This document shows, in pieces, positions 16,940-25,223 of a stretch of 64,000 nucleotides of DNA. The DNA comes from an uncultured Clostridia bacterium (GTDB taxonomy: Bacteria; Bacillota; Clostridia; Christensenellales; Borkfalkiaceae), in assembly GCA_944342025.1 (NCBI GenBank), contig CALVMD010000003.1, positions 62,001 through 126,000 on the forward strand, read 5' to 3'. The translations under genes were made by a program, and so were the position numbers. Below the pieces are notes generated by a model. That model saw nothing but the letters and a program-made list of their open reading frames with translations. It was not told the DNA's origin and made no database searches. Position 1 is the stretch's first letter. Every line of letters begins with the position of its first letter.

Positions 16940-17854
16940 ATGGAAAATCTGATCCTGCGTACGGACGGCCTTACCAAATTATACGGCAGCAGTGCCGCGG
17001 TGAACGGCGTTTCGATGCACGTAAAAAAGGGCGATATATACGGTTTTGTGGGCAGGAACGGTGCCGGCAAAACGACGCTGATGCGGCTCGTCTGCGGACT
17101 TGTCGCAAAGAGCGGCGGATCATACGAGCTGTTCGGCTGCCCTGATTCCGATCCCCGGATCGACGTGACGCGCCGAAAAATGGGGGCGATCATAGAGACG
17201 CCTTCGCTGTATCCGAATTTTACCGCCTATCAGAATCTGAAAGTGCAGTGCATGGCGGCGGGCATCGGCGACGATACGATCGAAAGGACGCTCGAGCTTG
17301 TCGGCCTTTCCGGCACAGGCGACAAAAAGGCGAAAAACTTTTCTCTCGGGATGCGGCAGCGCCTCGGCATTGCGGCCGCCCTTGTCACGTCGCCCGAATT
17401 TCTCATCCTCGACGAGCCAGTCAACGGGCTCGACCCGCAGGGCATTGCGGAGGTGCGCGAACTTCTCCGGAGATTGAATCGGGAACGCGGGATCACCGTT
17501 TTTATTTCCAGCCATATTTTGGGCGAACTTGCAAAACTGGCGACGACGTTCGGGTTTATCGAAAGGGGCATGCTTTTAAAAGAGGTTTCGGCGGCCGATC
17601 TCGAGGCGGCGTGCAGGAGGAGCGTCATCCTGCATCTGAACGGAATCGTTCGCTTTGCCGATGCGATGAATGGACTGGGAGTCGCGGAATACAGAGTACT
17701 CTCTCAGACATCGGTCGAGGTCTTTTCCGATATTTCCGTGTCTGCGCTCGCCTTTGCATTGCGGGATGTGGGATTGGAGATTCTGCACGTCACGGAAAAC
17801 GACGTCGATCTTGAAAAATACTTCATGCAGCTGATCGGAGGGAACAGGCAATGA
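16940..17854 (+). CDS. ABC transporter ATP-binding protein, bacitracin/lantibiotic export type (copy 1)
   Basis: 304 residues. Walker A GRNGAGKTT, signature SLGMRQRLGIA, Walker B LILDEPVNGLDP and the H-loop SSHILGELAKLA are intact, followed by a C-terminal regulatory tail typical of BcrA/LanF-type ATPases. It energises the membrane partner encoded by the next gene, whose start overlaps its stop by four bases. It is strikingly similar to the ATPase at 19584, so the two ABC modules arose by duplication. The likely role is export of, or immunity to, a cell-envelope antibiotic or peptide. The substrate is unknown. Confidence 0.9.
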   Translation: MENLILRTDGLTKLYGSSAAVNGVSMHVKKGDIYGFVGRNGAGKTTLMRLVCGLVAKSGGSYELFGCPDSDPRIDVTRRKMGAIIETPSLYPNFTAYQNLKVQCMAAGIGDDTIERTLELVGLSGTGDKKAKNFSLGMRQRLGIAAALVTSPEFLILDEPVNGLDPQGIAEVRELLRRLNRERGITVFISSHILGELAKLATTFGFIERGMLLKEVSAADLEAACRRSVILHLNGIVRFADAMNGLGVAEYRVLSQTSVEVFSDISVSALAFALRDVGLEILHVTENDVDLEKYFMQLIGGNRQ

Positions 17855-18624
17855 AAGCTCTTCTTCGCGCGGATTTTTACAGACTCTTCCGTTCCAAATT
17901 TTTCTATATTCTTTCGGCTGTCGCCCTCGGGCTTTCTCTTGTCACGCTCGGTCTGTATGCGGTCATCAACGAATTTTCTGAAATGGCGGATATGGGCATC
18001 GCCGTGGTCGACGCGTTCGCGTTTCAGCGCGCTTCTTTTGACGGCACGGTCGGCTATTTCAGCGCGATCGCCGCGGCAGTCTTTATCTGCGGCGACTATT
18101 CGGGCGGGGGGATGCGCGCAAAGATCGTGATCGGCTGCGGCAGGAGAAAGATCTTTTATTCCAAACTCATCGTGTGCGCCTTTGTTTCGGCTGTTCTTTA
18201 CCTGATCATGCAGTTTGTCGTGTTCGCGTTCGGCGGCGCGGTATTCGGCTGGCGGGGCGTTTCCGTTTACGATGCAGTGTCCCTCTTTTTTACGGGGCTT
18301 TTCATGGCGCTCGCGTATGCGGCGATCTTTGCTTCTCTGTCCGTGCTTTTGCAAAAACTTTCCTCTTCGCTCATTCTCGGCATCGTCTGTATATTTGCCC
18401 TGAATCTGATCGTCAGCCTCCTTTCGATTGCGGTCGCATCGCTTGAATCCGCGGTGTTTGCTCGGTTTTATGAGGTTTTTGCGCGGTTGACGCCCGTGGG
18501 GCAGAATGCGGCCGTTGTCGGCGGTGCGGAAGATTATTGGGTGCTTTCGGCGATCTCGGCCGCATGGGTCGCGGCTGCCGCGCTGCTCGTGCCGCTGCGC
18601 TTTGTCAGACAGGATCTGAAATAA
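17851..18624 (+). CDS. ABC transporter permease (copy 1)
   Basis: 257 residues with about six hydrophobic segments, ABC-2 type. It starts MKALLRADFYRLFRSKFFYIL, and the paralogue downstream opens similarly (MGKLLRADLFRAFRYKIFYLL). A cytoplasmic loop, GGGMRAKIVIGCGRRKIFYSK, matches GAMRNKVMTGGGRSKIYLSK in copy 2 and is probably the coupling helix. It partners the overlapping ATPase gene. A terminator follows. Confidence 0.88.
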   Translation: MKALLRADFYRLFRSKFFYILSAVALGLSLVTLGLYAVINEFSEMADMGIAVVDAFAFQRASFDGTVGYFSAIAAAVFICGDYSGGGMRAKIVIGCGRRKIFYSKLIVCAFVSAVLYLIMQFVVFAFGGAVFGWRGVSVYDAVSLFFTGLFMALAYAAIFASLSVLLQKLSSSLILGIVCIFALNLIVSLLSIAVASLESAVFARFYEVFARLTPVGQNAAVVGGAEDYWVLSAISAAWVAAAALLVPLRFVRQDLK

Positions 18625-18725
18625 GCCTGTTCTGAAAAAAGGGAGAGCCGGAATCCGTCTTGCGCACGAAAAGCGTTGCGGCGATACGGGCGGCGCAGGC
18701 AAATATAAAGAAATCGTTAAGATTT

Positions 18726-18757
18726 AAAGCGGGGCCTTCGGGTTCCCGCCTTTTTCT
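18726..18757 (+). terminator. Terminator after ABC module 1
   Basis: GCGGG(GCC)TTCG(GGTT)CCCGC hairpin with TTCG loop followed by TTTTTCTT. It separates ABC module 1 from the response regulator transcript. Confidence 0.7.
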
Positions 18758-18785
18758 TGCCATTTTGTTTTCCTGCGGGTATAAT
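18757..18785 (+). promoter_or_regulatory. Promoter of the response regulator gene
   Basis: TTGCCA (18757-18762), 17-nt spacer, TATAAT (18780-18785). The -35 box touches the end of the preceding terminator. Confidence 0.7.
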
Positions 18786-18812
18786 GGAAAGAAAAAATCC
18801 TGCGGAGTGTCT

Positions 18813-19490
18813 ATGAAAAAGATTGCGATCGTGGAAGACGACGAGTATATCGGCGGCATGCTCTCCGAGCTTTTGCGCGGAGAGGGGTACGAGACCGTCA
18901 GGGCATTTTCCGGGAGCGAGGCGCTCCTTCTTTTCGGGCAGATAAAGCCCGATCTCGTGCTCCTCGATCTGATGCTGCCGGGGGCTTCGGGAGAGGAAGT
19001 CCTCAAAGAGGCGAAAAAATTGTGTCCCGTTATCATTCTCAGCGCAAAGACGGACGTCGGCGGCAAGGTAAAAAATCTGAACGCGGGCGCATCCGACTAT
19101 ATCACCAAGCCGTTTGACAACGAAGAACTTCTGGCGCGGATCGCGGTGCAGCTGCGTACGGAGGGCGGCAGGGGTGTTTTGTCGCTCGGCGGGCTGGTGC
19201 TCGATCCCGAAACGTACGAGGTAACGGCGGCCGGGATGCCCGTGCGGCTGACCAAGACGGAGTTTGCCATTCTGCGCGTGTTTATGGAACATCCGAAAAA
19301 AGTATTTTCCAAATCCGCCGTTCTCGATCATATCGAAAATTTTGTGCCCGACGGGGAAGAGTCTTCCGTGAGCGTGCATATCTCCAATCTCCGCAAAAAA
19401 CTGGAAGAGGCCTCGGGCGAAAATTATATCGACACGGTGTGGGGCATCGGGTTCCGCTTTTCCAAAGAAAAGGCGGACCGCGTTTCATAA
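18813..19490 (+). CDS. OmpR/PhoB-family response regulator
   Basis: 225 residues. Receiver domain with acidic pair D9-D10, phosphoacceptor D52 (LLDLMLPG) and the conserved Lys in LSAKTD. The C-terminal winged helix includes TKTEFAILRVFMEHPKKVFSK and VSVHISNLRKKLE. It is partnered by the kinase encoded at 21413. The ABC module 2 genes lie between the two, which suggests the system controls these transporters. The ATG at 18813 follows GGAG. In-frame upstream codons belong to the leader, because the promoter -10 ends at 18785. Confidence 0.93.
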   Translation: MKKIAIVEDDEYIGGMLSELLRGEGYETVRAFSGSEALLLFGQIKPDLVLLDLMLPGASGEEVLKEAKKLCPVIILSAKTDVGGKVKNLNAGASDYITKPFDNEELLARIAVQLRTEGGRGVLSLGGLVLDPETYEVTAAGMPVRLTKTEFAILRVFMEHPKKVFSKSAVLDHIENFVPDGEESSVSVHISNLRKKLEEASGENYIDTVWGIGFRFSKEKADRVS

Positions 19491-19583
19491 AACCGCGTTC
19501 TTTAAAAACTCTTTATGAAACCTTTTTCCTTTGTTTGACAGGCGGCGGTATCATTGGGGAAAAATCATAAAAGGAGATGGCTT

Positions 19584-20498
19584 ATGGAATGTGTTCTCAG
19601 AACGTACGGGCTTACAAAAGTTTATAAAGGCGTGCCCGTCGTCAACGGCGTTTCCATGCACGTCCGCCGCGGCGACATTTACGGTTTTGTGGGCAGAAAC
19701 GGCGCGGGCAAAACGACGCTCATGCGGCTCGTCGGCGGGCTCGTGAACAAGAGCGGCGGCTCGTACGAGCTGTTCGGTCAAAGGGACGACGGCGGAAAGT
19801 TCGACCGGGCGCGCCGCCGCACGGGCGCGATCATCGAAACGCCCTCCGTGTTTCCTGAATTTACTGCGGAGGAAAATCTCCGCGCACAGTGTGTTTCGCT
19901 CGGGGTGGACGGGAAAAAGATCGTGCCCGAACTTTTGGAATATGTCGGCCTTTCGGGCACGGGAAAGAAAAAGGCGCGCAATTTTTCTCTCGGCATGCGC
20001 CAGCGCCTGGGCATCGCCGCCGCGCTTGTCGGAAGTCCCGATTTTCTCGTTTTAGACGAACCGACCAACGGGCTTGACCCGCAGGGCATCGTCGAGATCC
20101 GCGAACTTCTCATTCGCCTCAACCGCGAAAAATTCATCACGATCCTCATTTCAAGCCATATACTCGGAGAACTTTCGAAACTTGCCACGGCGTACGGCTT
20201 TATCGAAAAGGGGGCGCTGATCAAGGAGATCTCGGCAAAAGAACTCGACGAGGCGTGCCGCAGGAGTGTGCGCGTCACCGTCAGCGATACCGAAAAACTG
20301 CCGTATATCCTGGAGCGCGGCCTCGGGATCGCCGATTTTAAAATATTGTCGCAGACGGAGGCGGACATCTACGGCGACGTAAAGATCGGCGAACTGGCGC
20401 TCGCATTGCACGCGGGCGGGGAAGAACTGTATCGGGTGCGCGAACGGGACGAAGATCTCGAGGGGTACTTTATCAACCTCGTGGGAGGTGAAAAGTAA
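19584..20498 (+). CDS. ABC transporter ATP-binding protein (copy 2)
   Basis: 304 residues, paralogue of the ATPase at 16940 over its whole length. Walker A (GRNGAGKTT), signature (SLGMRQRLGIA), Walker B (LVLDEPTNGLDP) and H-loop (SSHILGEL) are intact. Walker B context differs between the copies, PTNG here and PVNG in copy 1. AAGGAG at 19571 fixes the start at MECVLRTYGLTK. Its stop overlaps the permease start (TAATG). It lies between the response regulator and histidine kinase, a typical place for a cognate envelope-stress exporter. Confidence 0.9.
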   Translation: MECVLRTYGLTKVYKGVPVVNGVSMHVRRGDIYGFVGRNGAGKTTLMRLVGGLVNKSGGSYELFGQRDDGGKFDRARRRTGAIIETPSVFPEFTAEENLRAQCVSLGVDGKKIVPELLEYVGLSGTGKKKARNFSLGMRQRLGIAAALVGSPDFLVLDEPTNGLDPQGIVEIRELLIRLNREKFITILISSHILGELSKLATAYGFIEKGALIKEISAKELDEACRRSVRVTVSDTEKLPYILERGLGIADFKILSQTEADIYGDVKIGELALALHAGGEELYRVRERDEDLEGYFINLVGGEK

Positions 20499-21313
20499 TG
20501 GGCAAACTTCTTCGGGCAGATCTGTTCCGTGCGTTTCGGTATAAAATTTTTTATCTGCTTCTGGCGGTCAATGCGGTTGTCGGCGTCTTTTCCGTCATCA
20601 ATCAGCTTGCGTGGCGCGGGTATGCCGAAGTCAGCGCCTTTGATGTGCTTGGGGGCGGTTTCGGCGGCGGAATCGGTTTTATCGGCATTCTCAATGCGGT
20701 GCTGGTCGCCGTCTTTATCGGGCACGAATATGCGTGCGGTGCGATGCGCAACAAGGTGATGACGGGCGGCGGAAGATCGAAAATTTATCTTTCCAAGCTC
20801 GCCGTCTCTTCCGCGATGTGCGCCGCCGTGTATCTTGCCTATCATGTTGTAAATTTCGTACTCGGAAGCGCGCTTCTGGGCTGGGGAGCGCATTCGTTTT
20901 CCGAAATCGTTCTGGCGTTCTTTGCGGGGCTTTTCATGTCGCTTGCGTACTGCGCGATCTTTACGGGTGTGTCCATGCTCTCTAAAAATACGGTTGTGAG
21001 CCTGCTTTCGGGCGTTTTGGGCACGCTTTGTATCCTGTTGCTCGTCATATGGGTGCAGGGGGAATTGGAAGGGACCTATTTCTTTCCCGAAGGTTCGGAA
21101 GAGGGCGTCTGGCTTCCCTGCCAATGGCCGGCTTTCTGGCAGGGGCTGGCGCGTTTTGCGATCCGTCTTGTCCCCACGGGGCAGTCGGTGCTGCTTTCCA
21201 TGGGCAGTCTGTCGATGTCGGCTATGGGGACGCTGATCGGGCTGTCCTGTGTCTGGATCGTCCTCTCAGCGGCGGGCGGTTCGCTCGTTTTCAGAAAAAT
21301 CGATATGAAATAA
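20498..21313 (+). CDS. ABC transporter permease (copy 2)
   Basis: 271 residues, about six membrane segments, paralogous to the permease at 17851 (same N-terminal LLRADLFRAF and same GGGRSKIYLSK coupling loop). An extra loop with an acidic, aromatic stretch (EGTYFFPEGSEEGVWLPCQW) follows the fifth segment and is absent from copy 1. It could face the cell surface and alter substrate recognition. Translationally coupled to the ATPase. Confidence 0.87.
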   Translation: MGKLLRADLFRAFRYKIFYLLLAVNAVVGVFSVINQLAWRGYAEVSAFDVLGGGFGGGIGFIGILNAVLVAVFIGHEYACGAMRNKVMTGGGRSKIYLSKLAVSSAMCAAVYLAYHVVNFVLGSALLGWGAHSFSEIVLAFFAGLFMSLAYCAIFTGVSMLSKNTVVSLLSGVLGTLCILLLVIWVQGELEGTYFFPEGSEEGVWLPCQWPAFWQGLARFAIRLVPTGQSVLLSMGSLSMSAMGTLIGLSCVWIVLSAAGGSLVFRKIDMK

Positions 21314-21412
21314 TAAAAAACTGCGCAGCGTTTCAGGGTACCTCCCGAAAAGCGGAGAACTTTCAGCTCGGGTTAACGCCTGACGGCGCCGCGTTTTTAC
21401 GGGAGGATATCC

Positions 21413-22297
21413 ATGACCGTTGCGCTCATCTGTTCGGCGGCCGCGCTTGCGCTGTCGGCGGCGGTTCTTGCCATAAAGATCGTCGTTATGAAACGTTCGC
21501 TTGCGGAGCTTGCGCGGCAGGCGGAAGAAAAATTAAGAGAGGAGTCTAACGTGCCGCTGTCGCCCGATTCGGCGGACAGGGACCTCTGCCGCCTTGCCCG
21601 CTCCCTTTCCTGTCGGCTGGACGAGGTGATCTCGCTCGGTAGAAAATATCGGGAAGGGGACATGGAGCTGAAACGGGCGATCGCCGACGTGTCGCACGAC
21701 ATCAGGACGCCGCTCACCTCCGCGGCGGGGTATGTCGGGCTTTTGAAAAAGAGCGGGCTTTCGGGTAAACAGGCGGAGTATCTTTCCGTCATTGACGGCA
21801 GGATCGCCGCGATGAAAAAATTGACGGACGAACTTCTGTCTTACTCCGTCGCGGCCTCTGACGAAACGCCGCCCGAACTTGCGGAAACGGACATGCGCGC
21901 CGCGCTCGAAGACGCGCTCACCCAGTTTTACGCGGCGTTCGAAGAGCGGGGCATCGTGCCGGCGATCAGCCTTCCCGAAAGCGCGGTCGTCCGCATCGCC
22001 GATAAGGACATGCTGTCGCGCGTGTTCGGCAATATTTTGAACAATGCGGCGCGCTATTCGGGCGGGGACCTTTGCGTGACGCTCAGAGAGGACGGCGAGA
22101 TATTGTTTGAAAACGACGCGCCCGCCCTCGACGAGGTGAGCGCCAAGCGGCTGTTCGACCGCTTTTTTACGGTGGAAAATGCGCGCGGTTCGACGGGACT
22201 GGGGCTTTCCATCGCAAAACTTTTTACCGAGCGCATGGGCGGAAGTATCGGGGCGTCTTATGCGGGCGGGCGCCTTTGCATCCGCATGAAAATATAA
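21413..22297 (+). CDS. Sensor histidine kinase, short-input type
   Basis: 294 residues. One N-terminal membrane segment (about 5-26) with almost no extracellular part. Then a coiled linker, the dimerisation helix with phospho-acceptor H95 (DVSHDIRTPLT), and an ATPase domain with N-box NILNNAARYS, FDRFFT and GSTGLGLSIAK. The lack of a sensor domain suggests it senses through the membrane or through its ABC partner, as BceS-type kinases do. Last gene of the transporter and two-component cluster. Confidence 0.92.
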   Translation: MTVALICSAAALALSAAVLAIKIVVMKRSLAELARQAEEKLREESNVPLSPDSADRDLCRLARSLSCRLDEVISLGRKYREGDMELKRAIADVSHDIRTPLTSAAGYVGLLKKSGLSGKQAEYLSVIDGRIAAMKKLTDELLSYSVAASDETPPELAETDMRAALEDALTQFYAAFEERGIVPAISLPESAVVRIADKDMLSRVFGNILNNAARYSGGDLCVTLREDGEILFENDAPALDEVSAKRLFDRFFTVENARGSTGLGLSIAKLFTERMGGSIGASYAGGRLCIRMKI

Positions 22298-22344
22298 AGT
22301 TGATGTCCGTCGTTTTTTTGCACAATTTTCGATGCCTTTGGCGG

Positions 22345-22373
22345 TTGAAATGTTTTTTGCGATGTGCTATAAT
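22345..22373 (+). promoter_or_regulatory. Promoter of the alcohol dehydrogenase gene
   Basis: TTGAAA (22345-22350), 17-nt spacer, TATAAT (22368-22373). The spacer is nearly identical to that of the secG promoter at 51695. Confidence 0.75.
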
Positions 22374-22402
22374 AAAGCCAGACCAAAACGGAGGAAACCA
22401 AA

Positions 22403-23554
22403 ATGGCAAGAATGATTCTCAATGAAACCAGTTATTTCGGCGCAGGCTGCCGCAAAGAAGTCGTCGGCGAACTCAACCGCCGCGGCATGAAAAAGGCGTT
22501 CGTCGTTTCCGACAAAGACCTCGTGAAATTCGGCGTCGCCAAGAAAGTTACGGATGTGTTGGACGGCGCGGGTATTGCGTACGATCTTTTCGACGACGTA
22601 AAGGCGAATCCCACGATCGCGAACGTCAAGAACGGCCTGGCGGCGTTCAAAAAGAGCAATGCCGACGTGATCATCGCGATCGGCGGCGGCTCGGTCATGG
22701 ATACGGCAAAGGCGATCGGCATCATTTCCGAAAATCCCGAATTTTCCGACGTAAAGTCCCTCGAGGGTACGGCGAACACCAAGCATAAGTCTTTCCCGAT
22801 CATCGCGTTTGCGACGACGTCGGGTACGGCGGCGGAAGTCACCATCAACTATGTCATCACCGACGAAGAGGCGGGCAGAAAGCTCGTCTGCGTCGATCCC
22901 AACGACATTCCCATCATCGCGTTTAACGACGCGGAGATGCTCATGAGCATGCCCAAAGGGCTTACGGCGGCAACCGGCATGGACGCGCTGACGCACGCGA
23001 TCGAGGCGTATATCACGCCCGGCGCGACGCCCATTTCCGACATGATGACCTGGAACAGCATTAAATTTATCGCGGAAAATCTCGAAACGGCGGTCAAAGA
23101 CGGTTCGAACGCCGCGGCGCGCGAGGGGATGGCGTACGGCTCTTACGTCGCGGGCATGGCGTTCTCTAACGTCGGTCTGGGCATCGTCCACTCCATGGCG
23201 CATCCGCTCGGCGCGCGCTACGACATCGCGCACGGCGTCGCGAACGCGCTGCTTTTGCCGTACGTCATGGAGTACAATAAACCCGCCGCGCTCAAAAAAT
23301 TCGGCGACATCGCCAGGGCGATGGGCGTCGACGTCAAGGGCATGAGCGACGAAGAGGCCGCCGACGCCGCGATCGAGGCGGTGCGCAGGCTCTCCAAGGC
23401 GATCGGCATCCCGCAGAAACTCTCCGAGATCGGCATCAAAGAAGAACAGCTCAAACAGCTTTCCGAAGACGCGTTCATCGATCCCTGCACGGGCGGCAAC
23501 CCCCGCAAAACTTCTCCTGCGGAGATCCTCGAAATCTATAAAAAGGCTCTTTAA
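22403..23554 (+). CDS. fucO: Iron-containing alcohol dehydrogenase, FucO-like
   Basis: 383 residues, group III alcohol dehydrogenase. GGGSVMDTAKAIG binds NAD(H). Metal ligands lie in DALTHAIEAY and the HSMAHPLGARYDIAHG stretch. FATTSGTAAEVT is typical of lactaldehyde:propanediol oxidoreductases. It probably reduces a short aldehyde (lactaldehyde, or acetaldehyde/butyraldehyde) to the alcohol with NADH. No fucose or propanediol genes lie nearby, so the physiological substrate is open. Single gene with its own promoter and terminator. Confidence 0.9.
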   Translation: MARMILNETSYFGAGCRKEVVGELNRRGMKKAFVVSDKDLVKFGVAKKVTDVLDGAGIAYDLFDDVKANPTIANVKNGLAAFKKSNADVIIAIGGGSVMDTAKAIGIISENPEFSDVKSLEGTANTKHKSFPIIAFATTSGTAAEVTINYVITDEEAGRKLVCVDPNDIPIIAFNDAEMLMSMPKGLTAATGMDALTHAIEAYITPGATPISDMMTWNSIKFIAENLETAVKDGSNAAAREGMAYGSYVAGMAFSNVGLGIVHSMAHPLGARYDIAHGVANALLLPYVMEYNKPAALKKFGDIARAMGVDVKGMSDEEAADAAIEAVRRLSKAIGIPQKLSEIGIKEEQLKQLSEDAFIDPCTGGNPRKTSPAEILEIYKKAL

Positions 23555-23574
23555 GCCTGTTCGGCAATACCGTA

Positions 23575-23606
23575 TTTCCCGCGGAATTTTCCGCGGGAAA
23601 ATTTTT
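23575..23606 (+). terminator. Terminator of fucO; left edge of the AT-rich island
   Basis: Twelve-base-pair perfect stem (TTTCCCGCGGAA / TTCCGCGGGAAA) with a two-base loop and a T-run. Confidence 0.88.
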
Positions 23607-23840
23607 GTATAACAAAATTTATTGTTTGAGTAATAATAAATAATATTTATTTATTTTTGATACCCATTTTTACTTTTTGTGGTATAATTATCTAAAATAG
23701 GATAAGTAGGTGAGTGATTTTTTATTTTATTATAAATTAAATGGAGGTGGTTTAATAGTAAAAACAATATTCCAGAAAAAAGGAGGTTATTTAATATGGA
23801 AGCTTAAAAAAACACCTAAATTTCAAATAAGGAGAAAAAA

Positions 23841-24086
23841 ATGAAAAAATTAATTGTTGCCCTATTTGGCATATCTATGATGTTGTTGGGTATTAATTCT
23901 GCCATTATATTGCTAAGTGTTAATTCAAACTTTATGTTTGTAATTGCATTTATAGCTCCTGTTATAGGTACGCTGGCTAGTTTGATTGCTGTTATTAGCA
24001 TATGTAAAACAGATTCAACCACTATTAATGATAGAGAAAACAATAATAATGAAAATAATAATAATGATAAAGATAAAGAGGTATAA
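23841..24086 (+). CDS. Small two-helix membrane protein, AT-rich island
   Basis: 81 residues, not recognised. Two hydrophobic segments (about 5-27 and 32-54) are followed by a short tail of Asn, Glu, Asp and Lys (repeated NNN and NDKDK). AAGGAG sits before the ATG. It ends two bases before the next gene, so they form a two-gene operon. Size and layout would suit an immunity or accessory membrane protein for the secreted partner, which is inference only. Confidence 0.65.
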   Translation: MKKLIVALFGISMMLLGINSAIILLSVNSNFMFVIAFIAPVIGTLASLIAVISICKTDSTTINDRENNNNENNNNDKDKEV

Positions 24087-24088
24087 AG

Positions 24089-24934
24089 ATGAAAAAAATT
24101 TTTAGTACGATAATCAGTACAATATTATTATTTTGCGTAATAATTGGTTCTGTCGGTTTTTTTCAAGCAGATTTAACTATTGACGATATGAGAAAAATTT
24201 TGATTGAAAAGTTTGTTCCTGAATCATATCTTGATGGGTTGCCTGATGAAAGAGTTGAAAGCTTATATTATGATTTAAGAGATGAAGTAACAGGTTTTGG
24301 TGGTACGAATATTTCTACACTAAATGAAACAAAAGATGAGCCTTCAATTGAGACAAAGGGAAGTATTCCATCAGATGATATGACATTTAGTGTTACAAAA
24401 GTTTTTGTTTATAATAATTCATCTACTAAACACATTAAGGAAATTCAAATTTTTGTTGAATATGATTGGATACATATTCCGATATGGCTAAAAACAGATG
24501 CTGTTACCGTAAATTGGGATTCTAATGTATTTACATTTAAAAGCGGTTCGTTTTATTCATATAGCAACAATACAGGGACTTATTTGTCGCAATTTTATGA
24601 AACAAATTTTGAATTGGACAATCCAACTATTTTAGAGCAGGGGGGATTAGGGTATGATACCGAATTGGCTTATCTTCTCGCACATGGTCAACAGCCTAAA
24701 CCTCAGAACTGTTTTGGCAGAGCCTCTTTTGTGTTGCTTCCTAGAGTGAATCCGATGTATGAAAAAAGTACAGGTAATTTTTTAACTACTTCGATAAATG
24801 CACAATATAGGCATAATCGTAATCCTTTTGTTGGAAGTGTTGGTTTTTCAATAAAGGGTGTTTCTGTTAATTTTGATTTAAGTTTTCTTACTGATACAAC
24901 AACACAATCGACTAATATCTTCTACTCAAATTAA
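24089..24934 (+). CDS. Secreted protein of unknown family, AT-rich island
   Basis: 281 residues. A signal peptide is evident (KK followed by a hydrophobic stretch to about residue 26, SVGFFQA). The mature part starts with a charged helical segment (DDMRKILIEKFVPESYLD, LPDERVESLYYDLRDE), then a long Ser/Thr/Asn/aromatic-rich region that looks beta-stranded (NVFTFKSGSFYSYSNNTG, FVGSVGFSIKGVSVNFDLSF). There is one cysteine in the mature part and no catalytic motif or anchor. It resembles an exported beta-rich effector or surface protein. Family unknown. Confidence 0.65.
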   Translation: MKKIFSTIISTILLFCVIIGSVGFFQADLTIDDMRKILIEKFVPESYLDGLPDERVESLYYDLRDEVTGFGGTNISTLNETKDEPSIETKGSIPSDDMTFSVTKVFVYNNSSTKHIKEIQIFVEYDWIHIPIWLKTDAVTVNWDSNVFTFKSGSFYSYSNNTGTYLSQFYETNFELDNPTILEQGGLGYDTELAYLLAHGQQPKPQNCFGRASFVLLPRVNPMYEKSTGNFLTTSINAQYRHNRNPFVGSVGFSIKGVSVNFDLSFLTDTTTQSTNIFYSN

Positions 24935-25029
24935 AAGCCAATTTCTGGATAGCTAACAAGGAAAAAATCTAAGTCTAGACAGACAATTAAATTTTATTTG
25001 CTACTTTATATTTAATTGTTAATTTTCAA

Positions 25030-25065
25030 AGAGCCAGAATTGAATGTTCATTCAATTCCGGCTCT
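25030..25065 (+). terminator. Long inverted repeat ending the island operon
   Basis: AGAGCC-A-GAATTGAATG pairs with CATTCAATTC-C-GGCTCT, 16 base pairs with one mismatch and a two-base loop. The following bases are AT-rich rather than a clean T-run. Confidence 0.6.
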
Positions 25066-25118
25066 GATAATATAATAAAATTTTCTTAATTTTTTTTGAA
25101 AAAATTGCTTTCAAACTC

Positions 25119-25146
25119 TTGACAACGAAAATAGAAGTGGTATAAT
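25119..25146 (+). promoter_or_regulatory. Promoter of hsp20
   Basis: TTGACA (25119-25124), 16-nt spacer, TATAAT (25141-25146), just upstream of a CIRCE operator. Confidence 0.8.
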
Positions 25147-25170
25147 GTTAGCAGAAATTAAAAGAGAGTG

Positions 25171-25197
25171 CTAGCACTTATAAACAGTAAGTGCTAC
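25171..25197 (+). promoter_or_regulatory. CIRCE-type HrcA operator
   Basis: CTAGCACTT-N9-AAGTGCTAC. The 9-9-9 layout is that of CIRCE (TTAGCACTC-N9-GAGTGCTAA), with the central TAGCACT/AGTGCTA kept and outer bases changed symmetrically. It lies between promoter and start codon of hsp20, so HrcA repression is expected. Confidence 0.8.
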
Positions 25198-25223
25198 ATC
25201 CTCCGAATAAGGAGATGATTGTT

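Larger units (their letters stand above)
23607..25070. other. AT-rich island, probably acquired DNA
   Basis: Base composition drops abruptly right after the fucO terminator and recovers before the hsp20 gene. The codons of its two genes are overwhelmingly A/T-ending, unlike every other gene in the window. A promoter -10 (TATAAT at 23683) lies inside. Between 23700 and 23840 there are two good Shine-Dalgarno sequences (GGAGGTGG, AAGGAGG) followed by no usable frame, only a three-codon ORF (ATG GAA GCT TAA), suggesting decay of a former first gene. No integrase, IS or clear flanking repeat is visible. Confidence 0.75.
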
